DNA of 64,000 bases from Tolypocladium sp. Sup5 PDA-1 (lineage: Eukaryota; Ascomycota; Sordariomycetes; Hypocreales; Ophiocordycipitaceae), in contig JPHH03000078.1 of assembly GCA_000750105.3 (NCBI GenBank), positions 60,533-124,532 on the forward strand, read 5' to 3'. This document shows positions 43,208 through 53,755 of this stretch, in pieces; the stretch's first letter is position 1, and each line of letters opens with the position of its first letter. The notes under the pieces are model-generated. The model was given only the letters and a program-made list of their open reading frames with translations. It did not search any database and was not told the DNA's origin. The translations under genes were made by a program, and so were the position numbers.

Positions 43208-43629
43208 CGACCATGGCTGGTATGGTTGCCGGCTTCAAGCTAGCGCCGAAGCATGGGTCGCCCAGCCGCAAGATCATTGGCATCGATGCCTCGGGCAAGC
43301 CCAAGGAGACATTTGACCAGGTCCTGCGCATCGCCAAGTTTACCGGGACGAAGATTGGGCTAGCTGAGAGCGACATTACCGAAGATGGTGTGACCCTTAA
43401 GGACGAGTATAACGCAGGAGTCTACGGCATCCCCGATGAGACGACCATAGCGGCAATGAAGTTTGGTGCTCAGACGGAGGCGTTTATCACGGATCCGGTA
43501 TACGAGGGGAAAAGTCTGGCAGGAATGATTGATCTCATTAAAGGGGGTCAGCTTGGTGGCGGTAACGTCTTGTACGCGCACCTTGGGGGTCAGCTTGCGC
43601 TCAATGCATACTCCGCGGTTGGGGAGTAA
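43208..43629 (+). pseudogene. ACC deaminase, copy B, C-terminal half only
   Basis: A clean plus-strand frame starts at STMAGMVAGFKLAPK and runs through KIIGIDASGKPKETFDQVLRI, TKIGLAESDIT, YGIPDETTIAAMKFG, FITDPVYEGKSLAGM and YAHLGGQLALNAYSAVGE to a stop. It aligns end to end with the C-terminal half of ACC deaminases and of copy A (35904-36955), but the lysine that binds PLP and the catalytic serine region are absent. The sequence upstream of the break has no counterpart. Frame and motifs are undamaged after the breakpoint, so truncation may be recent. Strand is opposite to copy A. Confidence 0.78.
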
Positions 43630-46600
43630 ACCACCGGAATTAACGAGGATAATCTTTCTGCCGCGCAAGACTGTGCAAGGGCTGCGCAGCAAGACAATGG
43701 CTTCTCTCACAGCAAGGCCCAGTCCGGTGTCGTTTGTTAGCGACTGCAATGTAGTGGCGGCATAGCTGGCAGTGATGGCGACCGTGGCGGTCTTGCCACG
43801 GAGCTCAACCCGGACAGTCAGCATTACCAATGCTTTTGACCTCCGCGGACGCTCGGAGTCCATGTTTCCCGCCGAAGAAGGCTAAGGAGTGCATGTGCAA
43901 AATGCCGTGTTTCCTTGTTGGGCGAGTCTCCCGGCTTGTGACCTCCTTACACGAATTCTGCCCGTTTCAATGGCCGCGAACCACGGGCCTGTCCAAGTGG
44001 AGCAACCAGCGGACGGAGAGGCAGTTGCATGACCCCGCCATTGTGACTTGACGTATGGTGGATAGGGTGAGTTGATGGAAACAGGTCCGACATCTCGTTA
44101 TTCGAGTACACGCATCCATTGAGCGTGGGCTCATTCTCGCACACGGCGACCACATTCCTCGTCTCGCATCAGCATGATGCGTGTTTGCTGATTGGCGCAC
44201 GGCTTACCCAGTTCTGGGGGACACCAACCATCCGTCACCTTTGCTCACCCTCAAGCTGTCTTGTGGCCGTTGAGATGCAGGTGGGCTCGAGGTGCAGCGC
44301 CCATTGTCCGGCGCCATGAGCGGGCGACCGACGACGAATTCGGTGAGCTCAGCGGACTCTGCTGAGGGGGCACCGTGTCAGAGGTCGCAATACATTCAAC
44401 TTGGCGAACCAACGGCATATCACACAATCCAATCAGTCCTTGACATGCCGTGCCTACTTGCAGGTGGCCGTTGCCTAATATCAGCCTCGAGCGCTTGAAT
44501 GCATACTGTTAGCCGGTCGCAAGAGTCACCAGCCAATCCGTCGTCGACACACAGAGGGTCCAGCCTGTCCCATCCTTGCCCGGCTCGCGACTTCTCTCGG
44601 TGATGGTTCCCAGGTTTTCTACCCAGGCTGATTGGAGGCCAAGTCAGCGCCTGATAGCCCAGCAGGCAGAGACCAATCAAACTACGCCCGCGAGCATTGT
44701 TGGCACAACCTTTTTTTGTAGAGTCCACCCGACGATCGGAACCGAAACCACACATATGCCGGTTCCAACGTGAGTCAACAATCTGGCCTCGATTGGCCAC
44801 AGATGATCGACCGCCTGGACGAGATTCCAAAGCCACCAACAGAGTTCTCGCCAGGTTGGGCGTTCCCTGGACGAACAGAACGGATCAGGTGGCGGGTCGA
44901 CCACTGCGCGGCAACAGCCGCCTCGCACGAGTCGGTCGCGGAATACCTCCTCGGTCATGAGCCTCCAAACCTCGTGGACAAGAGCGATATCGATAGGAGG
45001 ATGATCGACCGCCTGAACCGCCCTGGAGATTCTAAGGGCATCAACAGTTCTCGCGCTAGTATAGAGCTTCGGAGTGGTATACTAAACATGAAGTCTCTAG
45101 AAGCTTGGTCGCCTACATGAACAGGGCTGTCGATGGCGGGCTCGCCGACAGAGAACACACACTTGAACTCGCAAATGGAATGAAACATGGGGGCAACGAG
45201 CACTACAGTAGTCTGATCGACTCATTGTACACGATTGAAAATGCAATTCCTACGATGCAATTCATTGAAGTCTATTCGGCCTGCAGTGCAACATCACCTT
45301 GCTTGAAAGCGGAGTCCATCTGTTTGCGTCCCTCTTGTGACTCTCGCCGCGACCTCATAAATTGATGGAGCATTGGACCGTCGTTCGCTATTGTTGCTTG
45401 ACTGGTCGGGTCCTCTGTTCAGCAGATGATTTTTCGTTCAAGAGATCAAGCCATCTCCCTCACTGGGGAGACGGACATCCGGAGGCCGACCACCACATGA
45501 ATTGCGGGGTGAAGAGAGAAGGGGGAAGGGAGAATAGCCGGGGGGCGTGCGCCAAAATATATGATGTCGGGAATGCGACCCTGAATGAGTGGTACTGCAA
45601 CGGATAGATCCGATGCTGATCGACAGCTGCATCGGAATTCGATCTGCGGGTAAAGCTTCAGCTCCTCTACCTCGCAACGCCAACTCACCAAACGTCTCTG
45701 GGCCCCCTACGGATGCCGTCTTGATGAGGAAGAAGGGCTAGCTGTCTTCGTCAATAATTAGCGCTAGATAGAGCCGCCTTGCGCTGTGGCTGCCGAAGGG
45801 TCTCCACCCTGCCACTTGTCCAGAACGAGTGGGGATGGGATTACTCGTGTGCCCTCGGGCCACGTGTGCCGCTTCCTGATCGCCAATGCTGAGGATCTCA
45901 AGAAGTTGTCCCTGTCGGCAAGCTCGCCATCGACAGCCTTGTCAAGGAGGCGACCAAGCTTCTAGAGCATATTAGGGCCATGGAGGAGAAGACATTGGCA
46001 GATTCTCTGCTTGCTTCACAGCACAACCGTACGAGGGCATACAAAGCCAACGACCTAATCAAATAGGCAATCGAGCCTATGGGGTATGTAGTGACCAGCG
46101 AGTGAAGAACAAGGCCATTCAAATAAGAGCTGTGCGCCTCATTCGTGTGCGCATCTTGTGTTTTGATTGGACCCAGAGTTTTGCAAGGCTTGCTCATTTG
46201 TGTCGGACGGCTGTCTGCCGCCATGGCGATCGCGGTGTTGTCAACAATACCACAGTGGCGTAATTGCTGGTCATCCACTCTGCACAGCTTTCCCGTTCCA
46301 AGTTCCGAGTTCCACGACACTGACATCGTGGAGGAACTTCAACTCGATATTGCTGCTGGCAAGCTGCAGCAGCACTGTAACAGTTGCAGGGAGGAAAGAA
46401 CTATTTGCAGAGAAGGGCCACGGAGCAGTCCCCGACCACCTGGCCAAGACGGTATGACGGTCGTGATGGTCATGGTGGATGTCATGACGCGATGGCCGTC
46501 TCGAAACACCCCGATTGAACAACATGCTCCCTTCACGCTGGGGAAGCGGCATTCACAACGTATGCAGCCTGTCTACGTTCGACGAGAACCAGTCTCGGGG

Positions 46601-47249
46601 GCATACGAGACGAACTCGCGCGCGAAAGATTGGAATTCTCCGCCCAGGATTCACATTTCCCACACTGTTCATTTTGTCAGTAAGCGCTTGTCATTTATAC
46701 GAAGGATAAGCTGGCGGAGTTGACCTTGTCTTCTGGCTCGTAGAGAACTGACAGCGATTGCTGTCATTCCGCACCGCCCCATATCCATGGCAAGCAGCCT
46801 CGCTGCAGGTTGCGAATCGACTGATCTAGACCAGGGGTGCAGCGCCGCGGGACGCCCAAGAGTGCGTCATCTTGGATCACCTCGTCATGATTCGCGATCA
46901 GCTCTTGCTCCTGAAGCAGGACCGGACGATGTGCTGTGATGCCGGCAGATGGCGGTGTACATGGTTGGTCGGCCGATGCGTGTTTCGGCAGTTGATGCTG
47001 GGCGTTCCGCGGAGACTTACTGTTACGACAAGGAGCGGGGCCTTTCGAGGCCCTGACAGGAACGTTGTCGTTTCGCCATTGATCCAACGTTGGCCATATC
47101 ACACTTCTTTTCCAGCCTCTTGCCTTGCTGCTTCTTGACAGGCACACCGCACCGTTCTTGCGCAAGTGAAGATTGATTTTTGGCTGGACTTGAACGCCCT
47201 GCGGCCCTCGATAATCTTTCCACGAGGCATTTGCATCGGCAAATCCCAA
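43630..47249. other. Long stretch without a supportable gene
   Basis: About 3.6 kb. Two frames look partly coding: 44830-45118 plus (TEFSPGWAFPGRTERIRWRVDH...) and 45897-46065 plus (VGKLAIDSLVKEATKLLEHIRAMEEKTL), the second a likely helix. Neither has a start, introns or a family I recognise. An exact 16-base repeat occurs at 44802-44817 and 45000-45015. Confidence 0.35.
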
Positions 47250-48215
47250 ATGTCCGAAGTGGCCTCTTCTACAAAGTTCCTGCGAGAGTACAAGCTCGTC
47301 GTGGTCGGTGGAGGCGGTGTCGGCAAATCTTGTCTGACCATCCAATTGATTCAGAGCCATTTTGTCGACGAATGTGATCCCACCATTGAAGATTCGTACC
47401 GCAAGCAGTGCGTCATTGATGACGAGGTCGCTCTGCTTGATATCTACGATACCGCCGGCCAGGAGGAGTACAGTGCCATGCGTGAGCAGTACATGCGAAC
47501 CGGAGAGGGATTCCTGCTCGTCTATTCCATCACTTCGCGACAGAGCTTCGAGGAGATCATCACCTTCCAGCAGCAGATTCTGCGGGTCAAGGACAAGGAC
47601 TACCTCCCAATGGTCGTTGTTGGCAACAAGTGCGATCTGGAGGGCGAGCGAGAGGTGGCTAGGCAAGAGGGAGAGGCCCTCACGGCATCGATCAACTGTA
47701 AGTTTGTCGAGACCTCGGCCAAGTCCCGCATCAACGTCGACAAAGCTTTGTACGACATTGTCCGGGAGATCCGGAGATACAACCACGAGATGCAAGGCTA
47801 CTCCACCGGCGGCGGCTTCGCGAAGCCCATGGACACGGAGGACGGTGAGAAGGAGGCCGGCTATGCACTGAAGAAGGTGGGTACTACAATGCGAATATTA
47901 CCATGCGAGCTGCTGACAGCTTAGATTGGATCCGCGTCAAGAACCATCCTTGCTTTCGCCGAAGCATATGAAAAACTGGCGCAAGAGCAGCAAGAGACGC
48001 TGCCCATTCCCGAGCGACTACCTCCAGAAGGAGAGACCAACGAGATGCTTGCTAATGTCGACCTGATCAAGCGATCGCTGGAGCACATGCGTGAGCTCGC
48101 AACAGCCACCAGACAGACCGGCGGGGTTGGAGAAGTCGACACATCTCTTGAACGGGATGAAGGTGTGGCCGCTATAGAGCTAACACATTCGACCGCCTGC
48201 AGGAGCGTCTCTTGA
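47250..48215 (+). CDS. Ras-like small GTPase with altered switch I and no CAAX end
   Basis: Exon 47250-47876 encodes a full Ras G-domain: P-loop GGGGVGKS (residues 20-27), switch I FVDECDPTIEDSY, DTAGQEEYSAM (switch II), NKCDLE and ETSAKS. All nucleotide-binding motifs are intact. The residue matching human Tyr32 is Cys42 (TGT at 47373-47375). The G-domain has no introns here. Fungal Ras normally ends in a cysteine-rich CAAX box; here the frame after EKEAGYALKK either stops at 47924 (unspliced) or, after a 48-nt intron with a CTGAC branch, joins an exon (47925-48215) encoding ILAFAEAYEKLAQEQQETLP and SLEHMRELATATRQTG, giving 305 residues. I do not recognise that exon. Without prenylation the protein should not attach to membrane in the usual way. 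It may be a duplicate of the resident ras. Confidence 0.72.
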
Positions 48216-49280
48216 TGGTGCCGCCTGGCGCTGATGTTGGCGTCTCAATAATGAAGGTGTGTTGTCCCGCGGGCTGATCGAGACCGGAGTCATCTTCGTG
48301 ATCAAGGTTACGTAACGCACCAGTGGTAGACGAGGCAGGTGACGGCGTCTGATCTGGCGTTGCAAGCGCTGCCTCGCCGTGCGCTTCTTGCGGTCTGGCG
48401 GCTAGCTCCGCTCGAACGCGTGAGTTCTCGAGGATGAGGTGGAAAAAGGGTTGTTCGAAGAGGAGGTCTAGGGCCTGCGCGAGGTCAGAGAAGATAACAG
48501 GGGAGTAGTCGAGAAGTGAACCTGTTGAGCGTCGTCAATATTCTTGGAATCGCAATTACGGGGAGGCATAGTTTGACAAAGATGTTGACGGCAAAGTGGC
48601 CTAAGATGGTGAAAGGACGAGGTTTTTGGACGCCGCCGACAGGAGAAGGGGCAGAGCCAGCACTCTGGCCAAACGACCGCCCACTTCTGGGAAGCTTCAC
48701 TGGGGCAAGGGCTGGGGGCAGGGGTTTGGGGGGTGGTGATGGCGGGCGGGGGGGGAGGGACAACATGTCACTGCCCCTGGTGCCTGCGTTCAGGTGCTTG
48801 GATGACAGGGACAGAACGAACCTTCGGCCCCCAACGCCATCGGCCTGGGGGACTTGACATTAAGCTACTATTCAATGACGTGAAAGCTGTGGCGCCCATG
48901 GGCAAATCAGATGGGGGACGTGCGTTAGCACGAAGGGGATGCGGGGATTGACGAGCTGTCTGGCCAGGTCGTCCACGGACAATTGGGTTGATTCGTCCAC
49001 GGCTGATATTGTCGACCAAGGACATCTGACTACTCCACAGACGCCATCCAACAAAGCTCAGGATGCCCATGAACGGATTGATGGATCTAGGCGTGCGTGT
49101 TCGTAGTGTACAGTAGTCAACGAAGACGACTTGTATGAAGCGTCATTGTCGCGAAAATGTGTCCTCATAGCCAGCTGGAACACACCATCAACCCCGTCCG
49201 CGTTGAGATGCCAATTGCCACGGCCAATCTATTATCTTACAGCACGCCCATGGTTGAGAGCGCAGCAAGCACTCCCTTCT
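48216..49280. other. Intergenic region
   Basis: About 1 kb. No supported gene; a G-rich tract sits at 48706-48760. Confidence 0.4.
48706..48760 (+). repeat. G-rich tract with many GGG runs
   Basis: Within 55 bases the plus strand has at least six runs of three or more G, including runs of six and eight. It could fold into G-quadruplexes; function unknown. Confidence 0.5.
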
Positions 49281-50914
49281 TCATCGGCTGTAAGGACACG
49301 CCGTCCCCCAGCTGGTTGACACAGGCCAACGAAATACAAGCGGCGGCAAACAACCGTGCGGAGAAGCTGTCAACTTCGTCGGGGCAGAGTCACCGAGGCC
49401 TGGAATGTAGTCTTTCTTGAACTTGATGAATGACTTGCTGCTATCGGTGAAGTAAGGGTCATTGCAGCCCTTCAGCACCAGACCCTCCCACCGTTGTGTA
49501 ATGGCTTGTGCAAACACTTTAGTGAGCCGTTCAGCAGCATTAAGCGAGGAGAAGGTAACCACTTCGCGGGATCCGACATCGGCATGACCTGGGAGAACGC
49601 GAACCAGAGACTGTAGTAGTTGTCGCCGCTTATCATGGCTTTCTCTAGCGCAGACCGTGTCATCCAGTAAGAGAAGGTCGTAGAACATGATCATGAGATG
49701 TTCATTCGCATCGATGGGGGAGTCTTTGGCCGCTCCAAGGAACCGTCCTGATCGTCTGACGTGTTTGCGGATTTTGTGAAAGGGCTCGATTCTCCCACTG
49801 TCGTCGTTCCATACCAGCAGCTCGCCCTCCAGTATGCATTGTTTCTTGATCCTGCAGTCTGCCGTGCCAAGTTCTAGGCTGTCTCGTAACGCGCGATGAA
49901 GGCCAGTGCGGTCGATGGTAGAGTCCCTCCCACTCTTCGAGAATATCTTGATGCATGCTCCATATTTTCTGAGGTCGATATGGATTTGGCAGTATTCTCC
50001 ATCGTATTTCTGCTCCACGCTCATTCGTCTTGAGCCAGCTAAGTGGCAGCAATGCTGATGCTCCTTGCTTTCTCAAAAGCTGGCCGCTCAATCGTGACTC
50101 CAACCTGCGGCTGTAGGAGTTCCCTCAGCTCATCCCAGGAATTTCCTACGGCCTGGATGGATATATTCCGGATGTTAGGTGCCCCTAGGAGACCTACCGC
50201 AACTGGGATTGAATTCTGAAAGCGGAGGAGATTGCACAACAAAGGATGAAATCTGCTCATCGCTAACCTTTCCGGGACACAGGCCGGATTTTAGTTTTTC
50301 GATAGCATGCGAACCAGCCATTTAGCGTCAGAGCTGTTCAGTCTTCGGAATACACTGGAAAGCAGATCACCCGAGCTGCTAGATTGACAACGTATTCCCT
50401 CAATTTCTTCTAGTAGATCAGCGGACGAGAATGGTGATAAGACTGCAACCTGATCGAGGATATCGTCAAGTTCTTGCAGAGTCACTTTCGGACTTATCCT
50501 GGGCTCGCAGTCGGTTATAGCCATCACGCGCTCAACACAGATTGCGAAGTCCGGGCCGTTCCTGGTTTGCCATCTCTGTAGCTCCTTCATTCGGGATGAT
50601 CCAAGACATTGTGCCCATTGGACAATCCCCTCGAGCTGTCTTTTTTACAAGCCGAAAACCCGGTCTGGCCTGCGTTCGGGAAAGAGGCAGGATATGAATG
50701 CCACGGCTTCTGGGCCTCGACGTGGGATGGCTTCATCGTGCTTGTCGAACCAGCTGGCAAAGGCGTACGCATCGAGCTCCTGGATGTTCTCGATACTGAA
50801 TGGCCTCGTGTGGTTTCTTTCGAGTTCACTGAGCAGTTCGCATAACTGGTGAAATGGAAATGGCATGTTGACTGTTGAAGCGAGTGGTGGAGAAGGATTG
50901 GCGGAATGAGACAT
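49281..50914 (-). pseudogene. ATP-dependent DNA ligase-like gene, broken and truncated
   Basis: From ATG 50914 the frame carries an N-terminal ligase-type helical domain (FPFHQLCELLSELERNHTRPF ... ILDQVAVLSPFSS ... FHPLLCNLLRFQNSIP) and then the nucleotidyltransferase core: motif I EQKYDGEY with the adenylated Lys, motif III EGELLVWND, motif IIIa FYDLLLLDD, motif IV WEGLVLKG and motif V FIKFKKDYIPGLGDSA. Damage: TAA in frame at 50645-50647 (fits CAA to TAA), TAA at 50291-50293, a one-base loss near 50045 before the MSVEQKYDGE segment, and loss of the OB-fold half after GLGDSA, where the sequence changes to unrelated codons. All motifs of the catalytic lobe are still readable. This ligase type in fungi is separate from LIG1/LIG4; its role is unclear. 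Confidence 0.78.
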
Positions 50915-51272
50915 GAGCCGTGAAACAACACTTTACTTCGATTATGGGCTTGACGGGTGTAAAAATCCGCGGATACAACCGCCAGAGTGTGACGACTGGG
51001 GTTTCCAAGGGGTTAATCGTGATTGGGGTTTATGTTGGCAGAAAGGTCAGGACGTCGCGAAGCAATGAACTGAACGCCATAACTCCGTCAGTCGATGTCC
51101 CATTTTTGTTTTGGAATTCTGCAATCAGTCCATCCCATGCATGGTACAGGGTTCATGGTGTCGCACTTCGGTCCTCACGATCGTAGATGGCGAGTTCAGC
51201 TGCAGTGTGTATTTCCGCTTATAGATCTATTTTGTTAGTCAATGACACTTTGCATCTTTGTAGCCTCTTTGG
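50915..51272. other. Intergenic region
   Basis: About 360 bases, the likely former promoter of the ligase-like gene. Nothing else seen. Confidence 0.4.
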
Positions 51273-51730
51273 CTACAAACGATCAGTTGTGACATGAAGC
51301 AGGCAAAAGGGCACTTTGATACCCAGTTGGCGATGGCGTTGAGCACCTAGCGCCAGGGCGTCATTGATGAAGCCCACGGATGAGAAGTGCGCCTTGGGGC
51401 GGAGCTGCTTGTACCCGAGGCCGGCGCCGTCGGGGAAGAATTGTCCTCCAGCTTGGCCCGATTGCAAGGCCAAGGCATAGTCGGCGTCGATGCTGTAGAG
51501 ATTGCGGTGGTGCTCCTCGACCTGGTGTTTGTAGATGGCCTGCCGAATCTTGTCCTACCAGAAATGCCATATGCGCACGACGATGACGCTGGCCATGATG
51601 GCGAGAGCAAAGTACGTCCAGCCCAGCGCATACTTGCCGGACTGAGACCACGGGTCGACGACATTGGCCTGGACCAAGCACAGCGAGCAATCCAGCAATT
51701 GGGAACGCTCCCCGGCACAGCAGTACATGA
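51273..51730 (-). pseudogene. Ferric reductase-like gene, N-terminal fragment with a stop
   Basis: The frame has DPWSQSGKYALGWTYFALAIMASVIVVRIWHFW, the first membrane helix of fungal FRE-type ferric reductases with the preceding 'Q.GKYA.GWTYFA' motif. A TAG (51555-51557) follows immediately, and after it the same frame continues with DKIRQAIYKHQVEEHHRN and RPKAHFSSVGFINDALAL, the cytosolic loop normally following helix one. The heme-binding helices and FAD/NAD domains are absent. It is a truncated relic with a nonsense change. Confidence 0.65.
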
Positions 51731-52242
51731 TCTGCGAGCAGCTTATAGTGCTACGAGCTCTGAGTGCTATGCCTTGAGGAACGAAGCGACGCGAGGTTCT
51801 TCTTCTTTCTTCTTTTTGGCTCCGCCCGCAGGGCCCAAGAATAAGTGAGGTCATCGTCACCGCCAAAAATAGGCAAGTGGGGGGATTTGGTTGTGGTGGC
51901 AACAATTAACGATCTGTACAGCCTTTCTACTAGTATGAGGCTTCGGGCCACTCTACCATTGACCATTGATTCTTCAATCGTCCCCCATCAAATCTGTGGC
52001 CGTTCCAATAGTCATCCGTTCCAGCCCTGCCTCCGCTGCGGCCATGCGTTCGACGATCCTTTTGCCGATAAGATCCCCCCCCTCTCTCGTACTGGTTATC
52101 ATCCTCCGCACCTGGTTGCCACATCACGTGGCCGGGTGGCGAATTGACGAGGAATTACGTCGATGTCCATGCACAAGAACTGGAATCACCCTGACGCTCG
52201 ATCGCAGCGCAACGTATCCTGCTCTGCCACCAACGCTCTTCG
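51731..52242. other. Region between ferric-reductase relic and regulator gene
   Basis: About 500 bases likely holding the promoter of the regulator at 52243. No gene supported. Confidence 0.4.
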
Positions 52243-52832
52243 ATGGAAGAAACCAGCAGCCAAACCGCTTCGAATTTCAGCGGGCTCAGTACTAGCAACA
52301 CTCCCCAGGCAGCTTCGCAGTCTGAAGCTTCAGCAGGTCCGTCGCAAGGCAAGCTGATCCCTGCCTCGGCTGCAACTTTGACCGGGCACTCATCATCTTC
52401 TGCACCCACTGGCAATATCAAGCACTACAACCGAAGACGCGGTCTCGGCGTCACCACGCCTAATGCCTGCACCGGATGTCGCAAGAAGCGCGCAAAGGTG
52501 CATCTTCCCACCATATTGGTGAATCTCCAGGCTGACCATTCCCTGTCCTACAGTGCGATGGACAAAGACCCTGCGGACGTTGCAAGCCCCAGAATGATAT
52601 AGAATGCAGATACGAGATCCCCATGCGACAGTCAAAAGAGAACCTACGCAAGGAAATCGAATGCCTCCGCCAGCGCCTGCGCATTAGTGATCGGGTCTTA
52701 TCCGCGCTAGTACGGCCAGACATACAGGAGGATGTCCTCACGCGTTTGAGCGGTGGCCAGTCCATCGAGAGTATCTCCGAATGGCTTAGGTCCTTGCCTT
52801 CAGGCGACAGCCCTTCGCCTGCCGCCCCCTAG
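52243..52832 (+). CDS. Short Zn2Cys6 transcription factor
   Basis: Exons 52243-52497 and 52554-52832 (56-nt intron) give 177 residues. A Ser/Thr/Gln-rich start is followed by a zinc cluster split by the intron: CTGCRKKRAK then CDGQRPCGRCKPQNDIEC (C-x2-C-x6-C-x5-C-x2-C-x7-C). Then comes a coiled coil LRKEIECLRQRLRISDRVL and the SGGQSIESISEWL motif. Architecture equals the regulator at 33948 (cluster, coil, 'I..WL' motif). The frame stops after a Pro/Ser-rich end, so the activation and middle domains of full-size regulators are missing; it may be a stand-alone DNA-binding dimer or a truncated gene. Confidence 0.68.
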
Positions 52833-52965
52833 CACACTGAGATGCTATAGGATATGCGTTGACCTTGACGCGTAATCGGAGTCACTGGGACCGATATGGG
52901 ACTGGAAGTACCTGATCTACGCATAGAGGAGTCAGGATGTCATCGCAAGCTTTAGTAAGTATAAC

Positions 52966-53217
52966 CTAGCCTGGGCATGCTTTGTCGAGAACAACATCCA
53001 CCGCCGTGTAGCTGGCACCGTTCACCAGCTTCAACCCTTGATGGGTGTTTTGATTCACGACAACGGGCATGCCCGGCACGAACATGACGACGCCAGGCAC
53101 CGGTACAGAGCTATCGTCCCTCAGGCTCAATATCATCTTGATTCCTCCGTAGATGTGAAGTCCGGCGGGACTAGCTGACGTGAACCCATCAGCGTCTGCA
53201 TACCGGCCAGCACGCAT
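52966..53217 (-). pseudogene. PIF1-like helicase fragment
   Basis: The frame contains VPVPGVVMFVPGMPVVVNQN followed by THQGLKLVNGASYTAVDVVLDKACPG. This resembles the C-terminal region of repeat-associated fungal PIF1-type helicases, where 'GMPV..TQN...GLKLVNGAS' is characteristic. Walker motifs are not present nearby, so only a fragment remains. Confidence 0.5.
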
Positions 53218-53224
53218 TGGCCTG

Positions 53225-53755
53225 CTAATGCCTATTATCCTGACGCTGGAGAAGTAGGGCTGCTTCCTTTACATGACGGAGGATGGATACAATACTGCCG
53301 CCTGCTCTGATCAATCGAAGAATTTCCATTGACTCTTTGTCCGATACGGTCCTGAGGAGATGAAACAACTCCTGATAAGACGCCTGATCGCTAAGCAAAT
53401 CATCGAACGACCGCCTCAAGGCCTGGAAGCGAGTCTCGCCCGGACTCGAGATGCCGTAGTGGCATTCTACTCCGCGGCGAATGCAACCACTACAACGCGG
53501 GCGCTCGGCTGTGCACTGCGAGCGGAATTAGGTTCCGTAGTTAGCAATCGTAATTAGAATACCGCCTAGTTATCTCCGCGGATTATTTACCCTCGACTTA
53601 TGTCGTCGACATGATTCGCATGCAATGAGGGCTAGCTTCGGCCGGCGCCTCATCCTCTCGACACGGTTACCTGAGTCGAAAGAGGTCGAAGGTGACACAG
53701 GTCGCGGGAGCAATCGCGGCAGGCCATGACCCGACGTATCAGTGTCCCGTGGCAT
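53225..53755 (-). CDS. Short Zn2Cys6 transcription factor
   Basis: Exons 53591-53755 and 53225-53515 (75-nt intron) give 151 residues. The cluster CESCRRHKSR / CTAERPRCSGCIRRGVEC has all six Cys with spacing C-x2-C-x6-C-x5-C-x2-C-x6-C, again split by the intron just before the third Cys. It continues with LRRSFDDLLSDQASYQELFHLL and ESMEILRLIRAGGSIVSILRHV, a helix pair standard in full-length fungal regulators just after the cluster. The frame stops at that point, where larger regulators continue for several hundred residues, so truncation is likely. It is divergent from the regulator at 52243 (head regions 400 bases apart across a helicase scrap). Confidence 0.66.

Noticed and set aside
43360..43863. 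167-codon minus-strand frame
   Set aside because: More than half is antisense to ACC deaminase copy B; the rest has no family motif.
46764..47795. 343-codon minus-strand frame
   Set aside because: Antisense to the Ras G-domain; the Ras motifs leave no doubt about the coding strand.
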